A stretch of DNA of 64,000 nt from CAZFOB01 sp964520325 (GCA_964520325.1 CAZFOB010000003.1:1-64000), one strand, 5' to 3'. Shown: positions 31,749 to 40,847, counted from the first letter of the stretch. Translations and numbers: made by a program. The notes: generated from the sequence alone by a model not told the origin.

Positions 31749-32896
31749 TTCGCTTGCGTCTTGGCTGGTTCGGAGGTGGTGAGTAGGTATGTCGCGAGCT
31801 CCTTGAGTCCCTCGATGTCATGGACATCGTGCGTGAGCAGAGGGACATGGCAGACCGGGGCCCTGGAGCGGCGCCGGAGCTCTTCCAGATGCCGGGAGTC
31901 GCGACGGGCAAGTGTGGAGAAGGTCTCGAGACAGCTTCGGACGTCGTGGAGCACGGCCTTGGTTCTCTCGACCGGCAGGGACGCCGCGTCGGCTACGCCT
32001 GCGACGTCGAGTCGATCGACGGCCGACGCGTCCGACCCTGCGAACTCGAGCGGCACGACCTTGTTCGCGACCACACCGGAGAACGGGAGCCGTTCGTCGA
32101 CCAGGCGATCGATGAAGAACCCGGCCTCTTCGAGCGGCGGGCCTTCGAGCGTTGTCACCACGACGAAACCGGTCTGGTCGGAGCTGAGGATCTTGAGGAC
32201 CTCCTCGGCGCGCTCCTTGAAGCCTTCGTACAGGCCCTGGAAGTCCATCATCAACGCGGACAGGTCCTCGAGCACCTGGGAGCCGAGCACGCGATCGGCG
32301 ATCTTGAGGAACGGCGAAGCCGTGAAGCTGAATGCGCGGAACCCGATCTTCCCCGCGGCCGCGTAGGGCTTGGCCATCCATCGCAAGAGGCTCCCGCCGA
32401 TGAAGTCGGTCATGCGCTTGGGTGCCTCGAGGAAGTCAAGGGCGCTGCGCGTCGGCGGTGTGTCGATGACGATGAGGTCGTACTTGCCCTGCTCGTGCAG
32501 GTCGGCCAAGCGCTCCATCGCCATGTAGCTCTGGGAGCCGATGAATTGCTCTGAGACGCCTTGATAGATGCGGTTCTCCTTGATGTGCGTGGCTTGCGCG
32601 CGAGTGGGGGAATACCGGTCGACGAGGTCGTCCCACGCGGTCTTCATGTCGAGCATCGCGGCGTGCAGCGAACCGGAGCTGCCGGGCAGGTCGACACGAC
32701 TTTCCATATGTGCGAGGCCGGCGTCCAGACCCAACGCGGACGCCAGACGTTTGGCCGGATCGATCGTCACGACGATGACCTTGCGGTCCCGTGCCGCCTC
32801 GATGGCGATGGCTGCTGAGGTTGTTGTCTTCCCGACGCCACCGGCGCCGCAGACCACGACGATCTTCTTCTTCTCGAGCGCTTCGCGCAGGCTCAC
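31745..32896 (-). CDS. ArsA/Get3-like ATPase, second of a pair
   Basis: A 383-residue SIMIBI ATPase. The P-loop reads VVCGAGGVGKTTTSAA, so the signature Lys before GGVGKT is Ala. Other motifs: TIDPAKRLASAL, DLIVIDTPPTRSALDFL and a C-terminal TRC40-type fold. Mycobacteria carry a comparable tandem pair (Rv3679/Rv3680) in which one partner has the signature Lys and the other does not. It likely forms a heterodimer with the product of 32893-33813. GTG 32896 overlaps the first gene's stop as GTGA. Export, tail-anchored protein or stress roles are possible; arsenic is unlikely. Confidence 0.85.
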   Translation of the reverse strand: MSLREALEKKKIVVVCGAGGVGKTTTSAAIAIEAARDRKVIVVTIDPAKRLASALGLDAGLAHMESRVDLPGSSGSLHAAMLDMKTAWDDLVDRYSPTRAQATHIKENRIYQGVSEQFIGSQSYMAMERLADLHEQGKYDLIVIDTPPTRSALDFLEAPKRMTDFIGGSLLRWMAKPYAAAGKIGFRAFSFTASPFLKIADRVLGSQVLEDLSALMMDFQGLYEGFKERAEEVLKILSSDQTGFVVVTTLEGPPLEEAGFFIDRLVDERLPFSGVVANKVVPLEFAGSDASAVDRLDVAGVADAASLPVERTKAVLHDVRSCLETFSTLARRDSRHLEELRRRSRAPVCHVPLLTHDVHDIEGLKELATYLLTTSEPAKTQAK

Positions 32897-33813
32897 GACG
32901 AAAGCGCCCGTGCGATGCGCCGGGTCGCTGCCAAGCTGTGATGCTCCCACGCGAGCAGCGGCACCTCGATCGTCGGCGGACCGAGCGAGCGGAGGCGTTC
33001 GATGTGGTCGGATTGCTCGTCCGCGAGCGCGATAGCGAGGCGTCCCGCATCGACCGCGGCTTCAGCTTCTCCCAGTACGTCGCGTGCTCGTTCGAGGGCG
33101 GAGAAGGCTTCGCGGTCGCTCGGCGCCTCGACGATGCGGTTGACGACGATCGCGAGCACCGGCGTCTTCACAGCCTCGGGGATCTTGTGCAGGAGCTCCT
33201 CGGTTTCGCTCACAGGCATCTCTTCGGGAAGCGAGACAACCACGACGCCGGTCTTCTCCGGGTCTTCGAGGATCACGCGCACCCACTCGGTCTGGTTGCG
33301 GATCATGCCAACGCCGACCATCTCCTGGATGCTTCGAGGTCCGCGCAGATGCGAGACCACCTGTCCCGACGGTGCGGCGTCGACGACGATGAGGTCCCAT
33401 CGCGGACGTCCGCCCTCCATCGCGCGCTCTTCGAACCCGACCTTGCCCGGCACGAGCACTTCCTTCACGCCGGGTGCACCGGTCGCGATGAAATCGAAGA
33501 TCTTGCGCAGGGGGCCGAGCCGCCGGATGCGCGGGACCTTCAGTGCGACACCGAGATATTCATCGAGCACCTCTTCGGGGTGCAGCGCGAGATGGAACAG
33601 GTTCGGCACGGCCTCGCGGGCGTCGTAGCGTGACGCACCGGCGTCGAGGAAGTTGGCGACGTCACCGGTGGCCTGGACGTCGATGATCAGCGTCCTCAGG
33701 CCGCGCTCAGCCGCGAGCAGTCCGAGCGCTGCGGAGATCGACGACTTCCCGACGCCACCCTTGCCCGTGACCCACAGTGCCCGGCGCCGGAGGAGATCGT
33801 CGAGTGCAGACAC
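32893..33813 (-). CDS. ArsA/Get3-like ATPase, first of a pair
   Basis: A 306-residue SIMIBI ATPase with an intact signature P-loop (ALWVTGKGGVGKSSISAAL). Further seen: TLIIDVQATGDVANFLDAG, the EVLDEYLGVALKV segment, WDLIVVDAAPSGQVVSHL and VVVSLPEEMPVSETEEL. GTG 33813 is chosen because TAGTCT ends exactly 7 nt before it and the domain begins at once, which removes a spurious 92-codon upstream extension. It leads the operon ArsA-ArsA-RecQ and is divergent from the acyl-CoA dehydrogenase. Confidence 0.85.
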   Translation of the reverse strand: MSALDDLLRRRALWVTGKGGVGKSSISAALGLLAAERGLRTLIIDVQATGDVANFLDAGASRYDAREAVPNLFHLALHPEEVLDEYLGVALKVPRIRRLGPLRKIFDFIATGAPGVKEVLVPGKVGFEERAMEGGRPRWDLIVVDAAPSGQVVSHLRGPRSIQEMVGVGMIRNQTEWVRVILEDPEKTGVVVVSLPEEMPVSETEELLHKIPEAVKTPVLAIVVNRIVEAPSDREAFSALERARDVLGEAEAAVDAGRLAIALADEQSDHIERLRSLGPPTIEVPLLAWEHHSLAATRRIARALSS

Positions 33814-33820
33814 GGGAGTC

Positions 33821-33826
33821 AGACTA
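33821..33826 (-). promoter_or_regulatory. -10 box TAGTCT, leaderless start at 33813
   Basis: TAGTCT on the minus strand ends 7 nt before GTG 33813. Confidence 0.6.
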
Positions 33827-33839
33827 CTTCTCGCGACAC

Positions 33840-33845
33840 TAAGAT
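33840..33845 (+). promoter_or_regulatory. -10 box TAAGAT, leaderless start at 33853
   Basis: TAAGAT ends 7 nt before GTG 33853 and overlaps the competing ATG 33844, which argues against that ATG as the start. The divergent -10 box is only 13 bp away. Confidence 0.6.
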
Positions 33846-33852
33846 GAGGCCC

Positions 33853-35004
33853 GTGTCCTACGAGCTTCCCGACGAACTCCAAGCCCTCAAGGCTTCGGCC
33901 GACTCGTTCGCGTCGCGCGAGATCGCGCCAAGGGTTGAAGAGGCCGAAGCAGAAGCCAAGTTCCCGCGCGATCTGTACACCAAGGCCGGGCAAGCCGGAT
34001 TCATCGGCATGCGGTATCCGACCGAGCTCGGCGGACAGGGCACCGGCATCCTCGCCGAGGTCTTGTGGCGCGAAGCCACGAGCTACCACTGCGCAGGAAT
34101 GGGTTCGGCGCTCTCCGTCCCCGGCAACATCGGCTCCTATCCGATCTACGAGTTCGGCAGCGCGGAGCAGCAGCAGCGCTACCTACCGCCGCTGTGCGCC
34201 GGCGAGAAGATGGGCGCATTCGCCCTCACCGAGCCGGAGGCCGGATCCGACGTCAAAGGCATCCGCGCATCGGCCGAGAAGAAGAACGGGTCGTGGATCC
34301 TGTCCGGACGCAAGATGTTCATCACCTGCGCCCCGTCGGCCGACTTCTTCATCTTCACGTGCTACACCGATCGCGAGCTCGGCTACGAAGGCATCGCGAA
34401 CTTCATCCTCGATCGCGACCGGCTGCCCGCCGACGCGGTGATCCCGCTCAAGACGCTCGGACACCGGTCGTCGGAGGTGGGCGAAGTCGTCGTGGATCAG
34501 ATCGAGGTTCCGGACGACGCCCTCATTGGCGAGCCGACGGGAGGCTTCCGTCGTGCAGCGCGGACGCTCAACGGCGGCCGACTCGTCGTCGCCGGCGGCG
34601 CCCTCGGCACCGGACAGCGCGCGGTCGACGTCTCAGTTGACTACGCCAAGCAGCGCCGAGCGTTCGACCGGGAGATCGGTAGCTTCCAGGCCGTTGCGTT
34701 CCGTATCGCGCAATCCGCCGCCGAGATCGAGTCGGCACGCGTGACCGTCTATTGGGCAGCCAGCCGGTGGGACGAAGGCAAGGAGTCACGGAAGGACGTC
34801 GCCATCGCGAAACTGATCGCGTCCGAGGCTGCGGTGAAGGCAGCTTCGGAATGCTTCAGGACGTTCGGCGGCTACGGGTACATCCCCGGAGAGTTCCCGA
34901 TCGAGCGTCTCTTCCGAGACTCGCGGTACTACACGATCGTCGAAGGCACGACCGACATCCAGCACCTCGTCCTCGCCCGCCAACTCGGACTCAAGCCCCA
35001 ATAG
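33853..35004 (+). CDS. Acyl-CoA dehydrogenase
   Basis: A 383-residue FAD flavoprotein of the acyl-CoA dehydrogenase family. Seen: FALTEPEAGSDVKGIRASA (substrate/FAD loop), GSWILSGRKMFITCAPSADF, the Arg-containing YAKQRRAFDREIGSFQAV, and FGGYGYIPGEFPIERLFRDS, then the catalytic Glu region YTIVEGTTDIQHLVLAR. It introduces a trans-2 double bond into an acyl-CoA. GTG 33853 is preferred on promoter spacing; ATG 33844 is the alternative. The alpha/beta hydrolase follows after 27 bp. Confidence 0.93.
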   Translation: MSYELPDELQALKASADSFASREIAPRVEEAEAEAKFPRDLYTKAGQAGFIGMRYPTELGGQGTGILAEVLWREATSYHCAGMGSALSVPGNIGSYPIYEFGSAEQQQRYLPPLCAGEKMGAFALTEPEAGSDVKGIRASAEKKNGSWILSGRKMFITCAPSADFFIFTCYTDRELGYEGIANFILDRDRLPADAVIPLKTLGHRSSEVGEVVVDQIEVPDDALIGEPTGGFRRAARTLNGGRLVVAGGALGTGQRAVDVSVDYAKQRRAFDREIGSFQAVAFRIAQSAAEIESARVTVYWAASRWDEGKESRKDVAIAKLIASEAAVKAASECFRTFGGYGYIPGEFPIERLFRDSRYYTIVEGTTDIQHLVLARQLGLKPQ

Positions 35005-35031
35005 GGACCCAACAACAGGAGCCCAATAACG

Positions 35032-35835
35032 ATGCCCACCTATTCTGGTCGCGGTTTCAAGATCCACTACGTCGAAGAGGGCAACGGCCCGTCCGTCGTC
35101 TTCGCGCACGGCTTCTGCATGGATCACACGATGTACCTGTCGCAGTTCGAGGACCTCCCGGACTCCTACCGCTGCCTCGCTTGGGACATGCGTGGTCACA
35201 AGGGAAGCGAGTGTCCGCCGGGCCCGTGGTCGATGCAGGACCTCGTCGTCGACCTCATCGGTTTCATCGAGGACACCAACGCGGCTCCCTGCCACCTGGT
35301 CGGCATGTCGATCGGCGGGATGATCGCCGTTCGCTTGGCGATCCAGCGTGAGGACCTCGTGCGTTCGCTCGTCCTCATCGACACATCCGCCGACTCCGAG
35401 CCGGACGACGTTGCCGAGGTCTATCGGGGGTTCCAGCAAACGATCGCCGACAACGACGGCATCACCGATGAGCTCGCGCGAGGCACACTGCCGATCTTCT
35501 ACGGACCGATGTTCATGGACGAACATCCCGACGTCCTCGCCATCCACGTCGATCGCGAGATGAAGATGCCGGCGACGGCGCTCGTCGAGGGACTCAACGC
35601 GTTGCTCGGGCGCGAGACCGTCGTCGATCGTCTCGGTGCGATCCGCGTGCCGACGCTCGTGATCCATGGTGAGGTCGACCAGGCGATCCCGATCGACAAG
35701 GCCGTCGAGCTCGCCGACGGCATCCCGGGGGCCGAGCTGATCCGCGTACCCGACGCCGGACACACCACGCCGCTCGAAGCGCCGGACGTCGTGAACGAAG
35801 CGCTTGCGGGCTTCTTCGCCCGTGTCAAGCGTTAG
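35032..35835 (+). CDS. Alpha/beta-hydrolase
   Basis: A 267-residue alpha/beta-hydrolase. Seen: the oxyanion region VVFAHGFCMDHTMYL, the nucleophile elbow HLVGMSIGGMIAVRLA (Ser in G-x-S-x-G), the acid in VIHGEVDQAIPIDKA and the final His in DAGHTTPLEAP. The substrate is unknown. ATG 35032 follows AGGAG. It lies downstream of the acyl-CoA dehydrogenase and probably shares its transcript, so an ester or thioester of that pathway is plausible. Confidence 0.88.
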   Translation: MPTYSGRGFKIHYVEEGNGPSVVFAHGFCMDHTMYLSQFEDLPDSYRCLAWDMRGHKGSECPPGPWSMQDLVVDLIGFIEDTNAAPCHLVGMSIGGMIAVRLAIQREDLVRSLVLIDTSADSEPDDVAEVYRGFQQTIADNDGITDELARGTLPIFYGPMFMDEHPDVLAIHVDREMKMPATALVEGLNALLGRETVVDRLGAIRVPTLVIHGEVDQAIPIDKAVELADGIPGAELIRVPDAGHTTPLEAPDVVNEALAGFFARVKR

Positions 35836-35864
35836 GCTCGGCTGACACGGAAGCGGGGCGGGCG

Positions 35865-38678
35865 TTGACCGATCATGTGGTTTCATCCTTCACGTTCCTC
35901 TTCACCGACGTTGAGGGATCGACGCGCCTGTGGCAGGACGCTCCAGAGGCGATGTCGGCCGCGATCGCGCGGCACGACGACCTTCTCGCCACCTGCATCG
36001 CAGGCCGCAACGGCGACCTCGTCAAGTCAGGATCGAGGGGTGACGGCGCTCTCGCGGTGTTCGCACGTGCGGCGGACGCGATCTCGTGCGCAGTGGACGT
36101 GCAGCGCTCGTTCTCGGCGGAACCATGGCCCGAGGGAGCAACGTTGCGCGTTCGGGCGGCCGTCCATTCCGGTGAAGCTGAAACCCGCGACAACGACTAT
36201 TTCGGTCCGACGCTGAGCCGCGCCGCGCGGCTGATGTCAACGGCGCACGGCGGGCAGGTGGTTGCCTCTTCGGCGACGATCGAGGCGGCCAAGGACGCGA
36301 TGCCGGAAGAGATCGAGATCGTCGACCTCGGCAGCCACCAGCTGAAGGATCTCTACAAACCTGAACGCATCTTTCAGATCGTCGCACCCGGTTTGGAGAA
36401 GAGCTTCCCGGCTCTCGTCTCCCTCAACGCAAGGATGCACAACCTCCCCGTCCAGCTCACGAGCTTCGTCGGACGCGCCGGCGAGCTGCGTGAGCTCGAG
36501 ACACTGATCGCCGGCGCGCGGCTCGTGACGATCGCCGGTGTCGGCGGTGCAGGCAAGACGCGGCTCGCGCTCCAGGCGGCGGCGGAGCATGCGGAGCGCT
36601 TCGAGAACGGCATCGCGTTCATCGACCTGGCTCCGGTCCGCGATCAGACGACGGTTCCGCGAACGTTCGTGCTGGCTCTCGACGTCGCCGACCCGGCGGT
36701 CGAAGCGACTATCGACGCCCCGGAGTCTTCCGCGAAGGCGTTGACCGACCACCTCGTTCGCGTCCTTCGAGATTCCAAGATGTTGATCGTTGCAGACAAT
36801 TGCGAGCACGTGATCGACGCGAGCTCTCGCTTGATCGGTGCGCTGCTTGCGTCGTGTCCGGGGCTGCGGGTGCTCGCGACGAGCCGGGAGCCGATCGGGG
36901 TCTCCGGCGAGCACGTGTACAAGATGCCTCCGCTCACGCCTCCTCGTGCCGGCGACCCCGAGGACGTCGAGACGCTCGAAGCCTGTGAGTCGGTGCGTCT
37001 GTTCTGCGATCGATCGCGTGCCGCCCGTTCGGACTTCGAACTCACTGAGGCCAACTCCGCGGGAGTGGCCGACATCTGCCGGCAGCTCGACGGGATCCCG
37101 CTGGCACTTGAGCTCGCCGCGGCGCGTACCAACGTCTTGTCGCCGGCGCAGATCGCTCGACGGCTCGCAGAAGCCCCCGACCTGCTCGCGGCCACCGGTC
37201 GCGACGTCGTCGAGCGCCATCGCACCCTCGAGGGTGTGCTCGAGTGGAGCTACGACGCTTTGAACGGAGACGAACGCGTGCTGCTCCGGCGGCTCGCCGT
37301 GTTCAACGGCGGTTGGTCGCTTGAGAGCGCGGAGTCGATCTGTGTGGCTGAACCACTTGCAAGCGGTCGCGTCCTCGATCTGCTCTCACATCTGGTCGAT
37401 CGCTCGCTCGTGGTGGCCGACGACCAGGGCAACGGCGTCCGCTACCGTTTGCTCGAGCCGGTCCGTCAGTTCGCGGAGCGCAAGCTCGTGCGGGCCGGCG
37501 AGGACGCGGCGACGCGTGACCATCATCGCGACTGGTTCGTCCGTCAGACCGGCGACGAGTCGTTCGTCCTGTACTCGAGTGATGGTCGCCTGGCTGAGCT
37601 GACGCCGGAGCTTGACAACTTCCGAGCGGCGATGCGGTGGTCGCTCGATTCCGGTGACGCCACATCAGCGATGCGCATCGCCACGCCGCTCAACGGTGTG
37701 TTCGTTTGGCTCGGCCAGCAGGCCGAAGCGGACGCCTGGCTCACCGAGGCTCTCGACAAGAGCGACGGAAGTGTGTCGGACCTCACGGCATCGACGATCG
37801 GGACGCTCGCTGCGAATCTCGATCTGTGCGGGGACGCCCGACGGGGTGTTGAGCTGCAGCGTCGAGCGGGTGCGATGTTCGAAGCCCTCGGGAACAGCTC
37901 GTCCCTGCTGTGGTCTCTCGTCTACCTCGGGCACGGTCTGCATTTCTGCGGCGAGTACGAAGAAGAGCATGAGGTCTACGAACGTGCTCTCGAGATCGCT
38001 CTCGAGGTCGACGATAAGGTCGCGATCTCGTTGATCCCTCTGCTTGAGTCCTGGCAACAGATGACGAACGGCGACATCGATACCGTTCGCGCCCTGAGCC
38101 GGAAGGTCCTCGGATCCGGCGAAGACGGACATGCCGGCGCGCGCCTCGGGATCTACGCCTTCCTCGGGTACTGCTTGTTCCTCGAAGGACATCACGAGGC
38201 GGCTGCAAACACCTTCGAACCCGCGATCGCCACACTCCTCAGCGAGTTCGTCGATGCCGCGGGCAACGAGGATCCGATGGGTCTGTGGTGCCTCAACGTC
38301 ATCGGCACCCTCGAGTTGACGGAGGAGTCGACCCAAAAGACCGGACGCCGGCGGCTCGCGGATCTGCTCAGGCGCGCGCGAAGGACTGGTCTCCTCGGCG
38401 CATTCCCGAACCCCTTCGATTCAGCCGCCGCCCTCGCTGCGCTCGAAGGCGACGCCGTCGGATCCGCCCGGCTGTTCGGTGCGGTGGATCGGCTTCGACG
38501 CGATACGGGGATCGAGATGCGATACGCGACGACGCAGGAGATGGTCGACCGTGGGCGGAAAGCCGCCCGCGACGCTTTGGGCGATGAGCTGTTCGATCTG
38601 GAGCTCGAACGCGGAGGCGCGTTGTCCCTGCCCGAGGCGCTCGATCTCGCGAACGAGCTGCTCGAGCGCGGTTCCTAG
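35865..38678 (+). CDS. Class III cyclase-domain / NB-ARC-like ATPase / TPR regulator
   Basis: A 937-residue multidomain regulator. Residues 5-170 form a class III nucleotide-cyclase homology domain: FTFLFTDVEGSTRLW (first metal Asp), RGDGALAVFARAADA (second Asp), YFGPTLSRAARLMSTAHGGQ. Residues 190-480 are a STAND ATPase: SFVGRAGELRELE, GVGGAGKTRLAL (Walker A), LIVADNCEHVIDASS (Walker B). The rest is a helical TPR-like repeat region. The transition-state Asn of active cyclases is Ser in TLSRAAR and the substrate-Lys spacing is changed, so catalysis is doubtful. There is no DNA-binding domain, unlike LuxR-type relatives. The start is TTG 35865 or GTG 35877. Confidence 0.85.
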   Translation: MTDHVVSSFTFLFTDVEGSTRLWQDAPEAMSAAIARHDDLLATCIAGRNGDLVKSGSRGDGALAVFARAADAISCAVDVQRSFSAEPWPEGATLRVRAAVHSGEAETRDNDYFGPTLSRAARLMSTAHGGQVVASSATIEAAKDAMPEEIEIVDLGSHQLKDLYKPERIFQIVAPGLEKSFPALVSLNARMHNLPVQLTSFVGRAGELRELETLIAGARLVTIAGVGGAGKTRLALQAAAEHAERFENGIAFIDLAPVRDQTTVPRTFVLALDVADPAVEATIDAPESSAKALTDHLVRVLRDSKMLIVADNCEHVIDASSRLIGALLASCPGLRVLATSREPIGVSGEHVYKMPPLTPPRAGDPEDVETLEACESVRLFCDRSRAARSDFELTEANSAGVADICRQLDGIPLALELAAARTNVLSPAQIARRLAEAPDLLAATGRDVVERHRTLEGVLEWSYDALNGDERVLLRRLAVFNGGWSLESAESICVAEPLASGRVLDLLSHLVDRSLVVADDQGNGVRYRLLEPVRQFAERKLVRAGEDAATRDHHRDWFVRQTGDESFVLYSSDGRLAELTPELDNFRAAMRWSLDSGDATSAMRIATPLNGVFVWLGQQAEADAWLTEALDKSDGSVSDLTASTIGTLAANLDLCGDARRGVELQRRAGAMFEALGNSSSLLWSLVYLGHGLHFCGEYEEEHEVYERALEIALEVDDKVAISLIPLLESWQQMTNGDIDTVRALSRKVLGSGEDGHAGARLGIYAFLGYCLFLEGHHEAAANTFEPAIATLLSEFVDAAGNEDPMGLWCLNVIGTLELTEESTQKTGRRRLADLLRRARRTGLLGAFPNPFDSAAALAALEGDAVGSARLFGAVDRLRRDTGIEMRYATTQEMVDRGRKAARDALGDELFDLELERGGALSLPEALDLANELLERGS

Positions 38679-38845
38679 CCGGGCTCTCTCGCCGGCTGCG
38701 CGCTCTGCGTTGTGAGGGAGTCCAGCAAGACGCGCGTCTGCGTGATCACGCGGTCGATCTCGGTCGCGAACTCTTCCGGCAGGGCGTTACGCGCCTCGAT
38801 GAGTTCCCGGAGAGCCGCTTCGATGGCGGCGACGGCGTCCCTCAT
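38675..38845 (-). CDS. 56-residue helical protein, last gene of dodecin operon
   Basis: A small gene of unknown function. ATG 38845 overlaps the methyltransferase stop as ATGA. It codes a predicted all-helical protein (DAVAAIEAALRELIEARN, FATEIDRVITQTRVLLDS) with a Pro/Glu end. Its TAG is interleaved with the TAG of the convergent cyclase gene (shared CTAG at 38675-38678). The coupling and the clean heptad-like pattern support a real protein, perhaps a small partner of the methyltransferase. Confidence 0.6.
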   Translation of the reverse strand: MRDAVAAIEAALRELIEARNALPEEFATEIDRVITQTRVLLDSLTTQSAQPAREPG

Positions 38846-39582
38846 GTGCGGGTGAGTCTATAGACGACCGTGTTGTAGGGCAGCGCGAACGACGCCCGGT
38901 CTCTCGTTTCGGGGTGCGTGTCGATGAAACGCATGGATTCGGCGAGGACACCGACGCGGACGTCGTCCGGCAACGTCTCGATGAACGAGATCGAGGCGAT
39001 GCGCGCGAGGAGTCCTTCGCGATCGATGCGTTGTGTGTGGTCGAACCAGTGCTCTTCGATCTCACCGAAGAGTGGCGAGGCTTCGAGCGCGTCGCGCCAA
39101 TGGCCGGTGCGGTAACCGGGAGTGTCGCCGCGGTGCTTTTCGGTGATCTGCCAGAACTCCGACGCCCAGCCGTCGAGCTTGTCGCGCCGGTTCCAGATGA
39201 TGCCGAGTGCTCCGTCCGGACGGAGGACGCGGTGGATCTCGGGGATCGCCCGCGCATGGTCGAACCAGTGGAATGCCGAGGCGCAGACGACGAGGTCGAC
39301 GCTTTCGTCTGCGAACGGCAGAGCTTCGGCAGCTCCGCCCACGAGCGGCACGTCGCGCGCAGTGAATCCGTCGCGCATCGTCTCGAGCGGTTCGACGCCG
39401 ATCACATCGGCGCGCGCGATGAGTCGCGTCAGCTTCCCCGTACCACAGCCAAGGTCGATCACACGGGTGCGTTCGGTGATCTGGAGCGCATCGACCACAC
39501 CGGGCGGATAGTCCGGACGTCCTCGCTCGTAGACCTCGGGACGGACGAAGCCGTCGGAGCTCGTGCGATGGATGCCCGTCAC
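38842..39582 (-). CDS. Class I SAM-dependent methyltransferase
   Basis: A 246-residue Rossmann methyltransferase. Seen: the SAM loop VIDLGCGTGKLTRLI, acidic strand VIGVEPLETMRDGF, VDLVVCASAFHWFDHARA and HRVLRPDGALGIIWNR, all typical of the UbiE/SmtA group acting on small molecules. GTG 39582 overlaps the MBL stop as GTGA and gives MTGIHRTSSDGFVRPEVYE. The substrate is unknown. It is part of the dodecin-MBL-methyltransferase-56-aa operon. Confidence 0.88.
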   Translation of the reverse strand: MTGIHRTSSDGFVRPEVYERGRPDYPPGVVDALQITERTRVIDLGCGTGKLTRLIARADVIGVEPLETMRDGFTARDVPLVGGAAEALPFADESVDLVVCASAFHWFDHARAIPEIHRVLRPDGALGIIWNRRDKLDGWASEFWQITEKHRGDTPGYRTGHWRDALEASPLFGEIEEHWFDHTQRIDREGLLARIASISFIETLPDDVRVGVLAESMRFIDTHPETRDRASFALPYNTVVYRLTRT

Positions 39583-40604
39583 GGGATGAGCTGCTGTGGG
39601 CCTTCGTAGAGCCACACGCCGTCGACCATGTCGCGGTGCAGCCGTCCACGCAGCCGCAGGTACTCGAGGTGCGAGAGGGTTTCTGCCAGCGCGAGCCGCT
39701 CCTCGAACTGCATGAGCTGACGATCGAAGAGCTTGCGCGAGATGTCCATGGCGTTGAGCGGGCCGTTGCGGACGACGACCTCGAGACAGCGGCGCAGCCG
39801 TTGCGCGTGGTGCGCGGCGATCGACCGCGCGCGCTCGGCCCCCTGATCGAACGCACGTCCGTGCCCGGGCAGCACGAGAGCCGGGTCGAGCCTTGCGATC
39901 TTCTCCAGCGAGTCGAGGAACTGCGCGAGCGGATCCGGGGGCGGCTCTTCGGGAGCCCCGGGCATCCAGCCGATGTGCGGAGTGATCTTGCCGAGCACAG
40001 TGTCACCGACGATGGCCACGCCGTCGGTGTTGCGATGGAAGAGCACGTGGCCCTCTTCATGGCCGGGCGTCCAGTAGATGTCCCACTCGCTTCCTGCGAA
40101 CGAGACGACGTCGCCTTCGTCGATGGTTTCCATCCGCGTCGGAAACTTCATCGACATGAACGAGCTCGCCATCGAGCGTGCTTCCGGCATGTCCTCTGCG
40201 AACTTGCCGTGCTCGTTGAACATGTTCATCCGTGTCAGCCAGCGGTCGGGATCTGGGTTGGCCATGGCGCGGAGCGTCCGCTCGGCGTTGCGGTGGCACA
40301 CGACGGGGGCTCCAGAGGCTTCCTGCAACAGGCCCGCACATCCGAAGTGATCGGGATGCGCATGCGTGAGGTAGATGCGCTCGATGTCCGTGGGCTTGCG
40401 TCCCATCCAGCCGATGCCCTGCAGGATGCGGTCGAACGAGTCCTCGTACGGCATCGCCGTGTCGAAGACGACGATGCCACCGTCGGTCCCCTCGGCCATG
40501 TAGACGTGCACGTGGGGCAGGCCCGAGAGCGGCGTCGGGCACGTCAGCCGGTAGATGCCCGGGGAGGGCATCGCGAAGTACGGGCGCTGTGCGTGCTCGT
40601 TCAA
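39579..40604 (-). CDS. Metallo-beta-lactamase-fold hydrolase
   Basis: A 341-residue MBL-fold protein. Seen: IYLTHAHPDHFGCAG (zinc motif), YWTPGHEEGHVLFH, AIVGDTVLGKITPHIGW and VLPGHGRAFDQ, then a C-terminal winged-helix-like region (MDISRKLFDRQLMQFEERL) found in LACTB2-like thioesterases and nucleases. TTG 40604 follows the dodecin TAG directly, so it is coupled. Exact substrate unknown. Confidence 0.87.
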   Translation of the reverse strand: MNEHAQRPYFAMPSPGIYRLTCPTPLSGLPHVHVYMAEGTDGGIVVFDTAMPYEDSFDRILQGIGWMGRKPTDIERIYLTHAHPDHFGCAGLLQEASGAPVVCHRNAERTLRAMANPDPDRWLTRMNMFNEHGKFAEDMPEARSMASSFMSMKFPTRMETIDEGDVVSFAGSEWDIYWTPGHEEGHVLFHRNTDGVAIVGDTVLGKITPHIGWMPGAPEEPPPDPLAQFLDSLEKIARLDPALVLPGHGRAFDQGAERARSIAAHHAQRLRRCLEVVVRNGPLNAMDISRKLFDRQLMQFEERLALAETLSHLEYLRLRGRLHRDMVDGVWLYEGPQQLIP

Positions 40605-40820
40605 CTACTCGTGCAGCGTTTCCTTGACGACGAACGTCGCTTTCAGCCACACGCGGTATTCGTCGACGCTGCCATCCTTGACTGTGCCGGTGATCTTCTG
40701 GACCTCGAACTCGTGGACGTCCGAGATCGTGAGCGCCGCGCGCGAGACTGCTTCTCCGATGGCGGCCTCGAGCGACTGAGTGGAGGACCCGGACAGATCG
40801 ATCGTTTTCGTGACGGTCAA
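40605..40820 (-). CDS. Dodecin (flavin-storage protein)
   Basis: A 71-residue dodecin. Seen: TKTIDLSGSSTQSLEAAIGE, a helix, then the beta strands FEVQKITGTVKDG and YRVWLKATFVVKETL. Twelve copies form a hollow shell that binds riboflavin or FMN dimers stacked on Trp (here the W of RVWLKA) and buffers free flavin. TTG 40820 lies 5 nt after AAGGAGG; the longer upstream frame is not needed. It leads a four-gene operon. Confidence 0.92.
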   Translation of the reverse strand: MTVTKTIDLSGSSTQSLEAAIGEAVSRAALTISDVHEFEVQKITGTVKDGSVDEYRVWLKATFVVKETLHE

Positions 40821-40847
40821 TGCGACCTCCTTCGCGGTAGGGGCACC

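Noticed and set aside
33814..34089. 92-codon N-terminal extension of the first ArsA-like protein
   Set aside because: It runs antisense through the acyl-CoA dehydrogenase start; the leaderless -10 and the fold both place the start at 33813.
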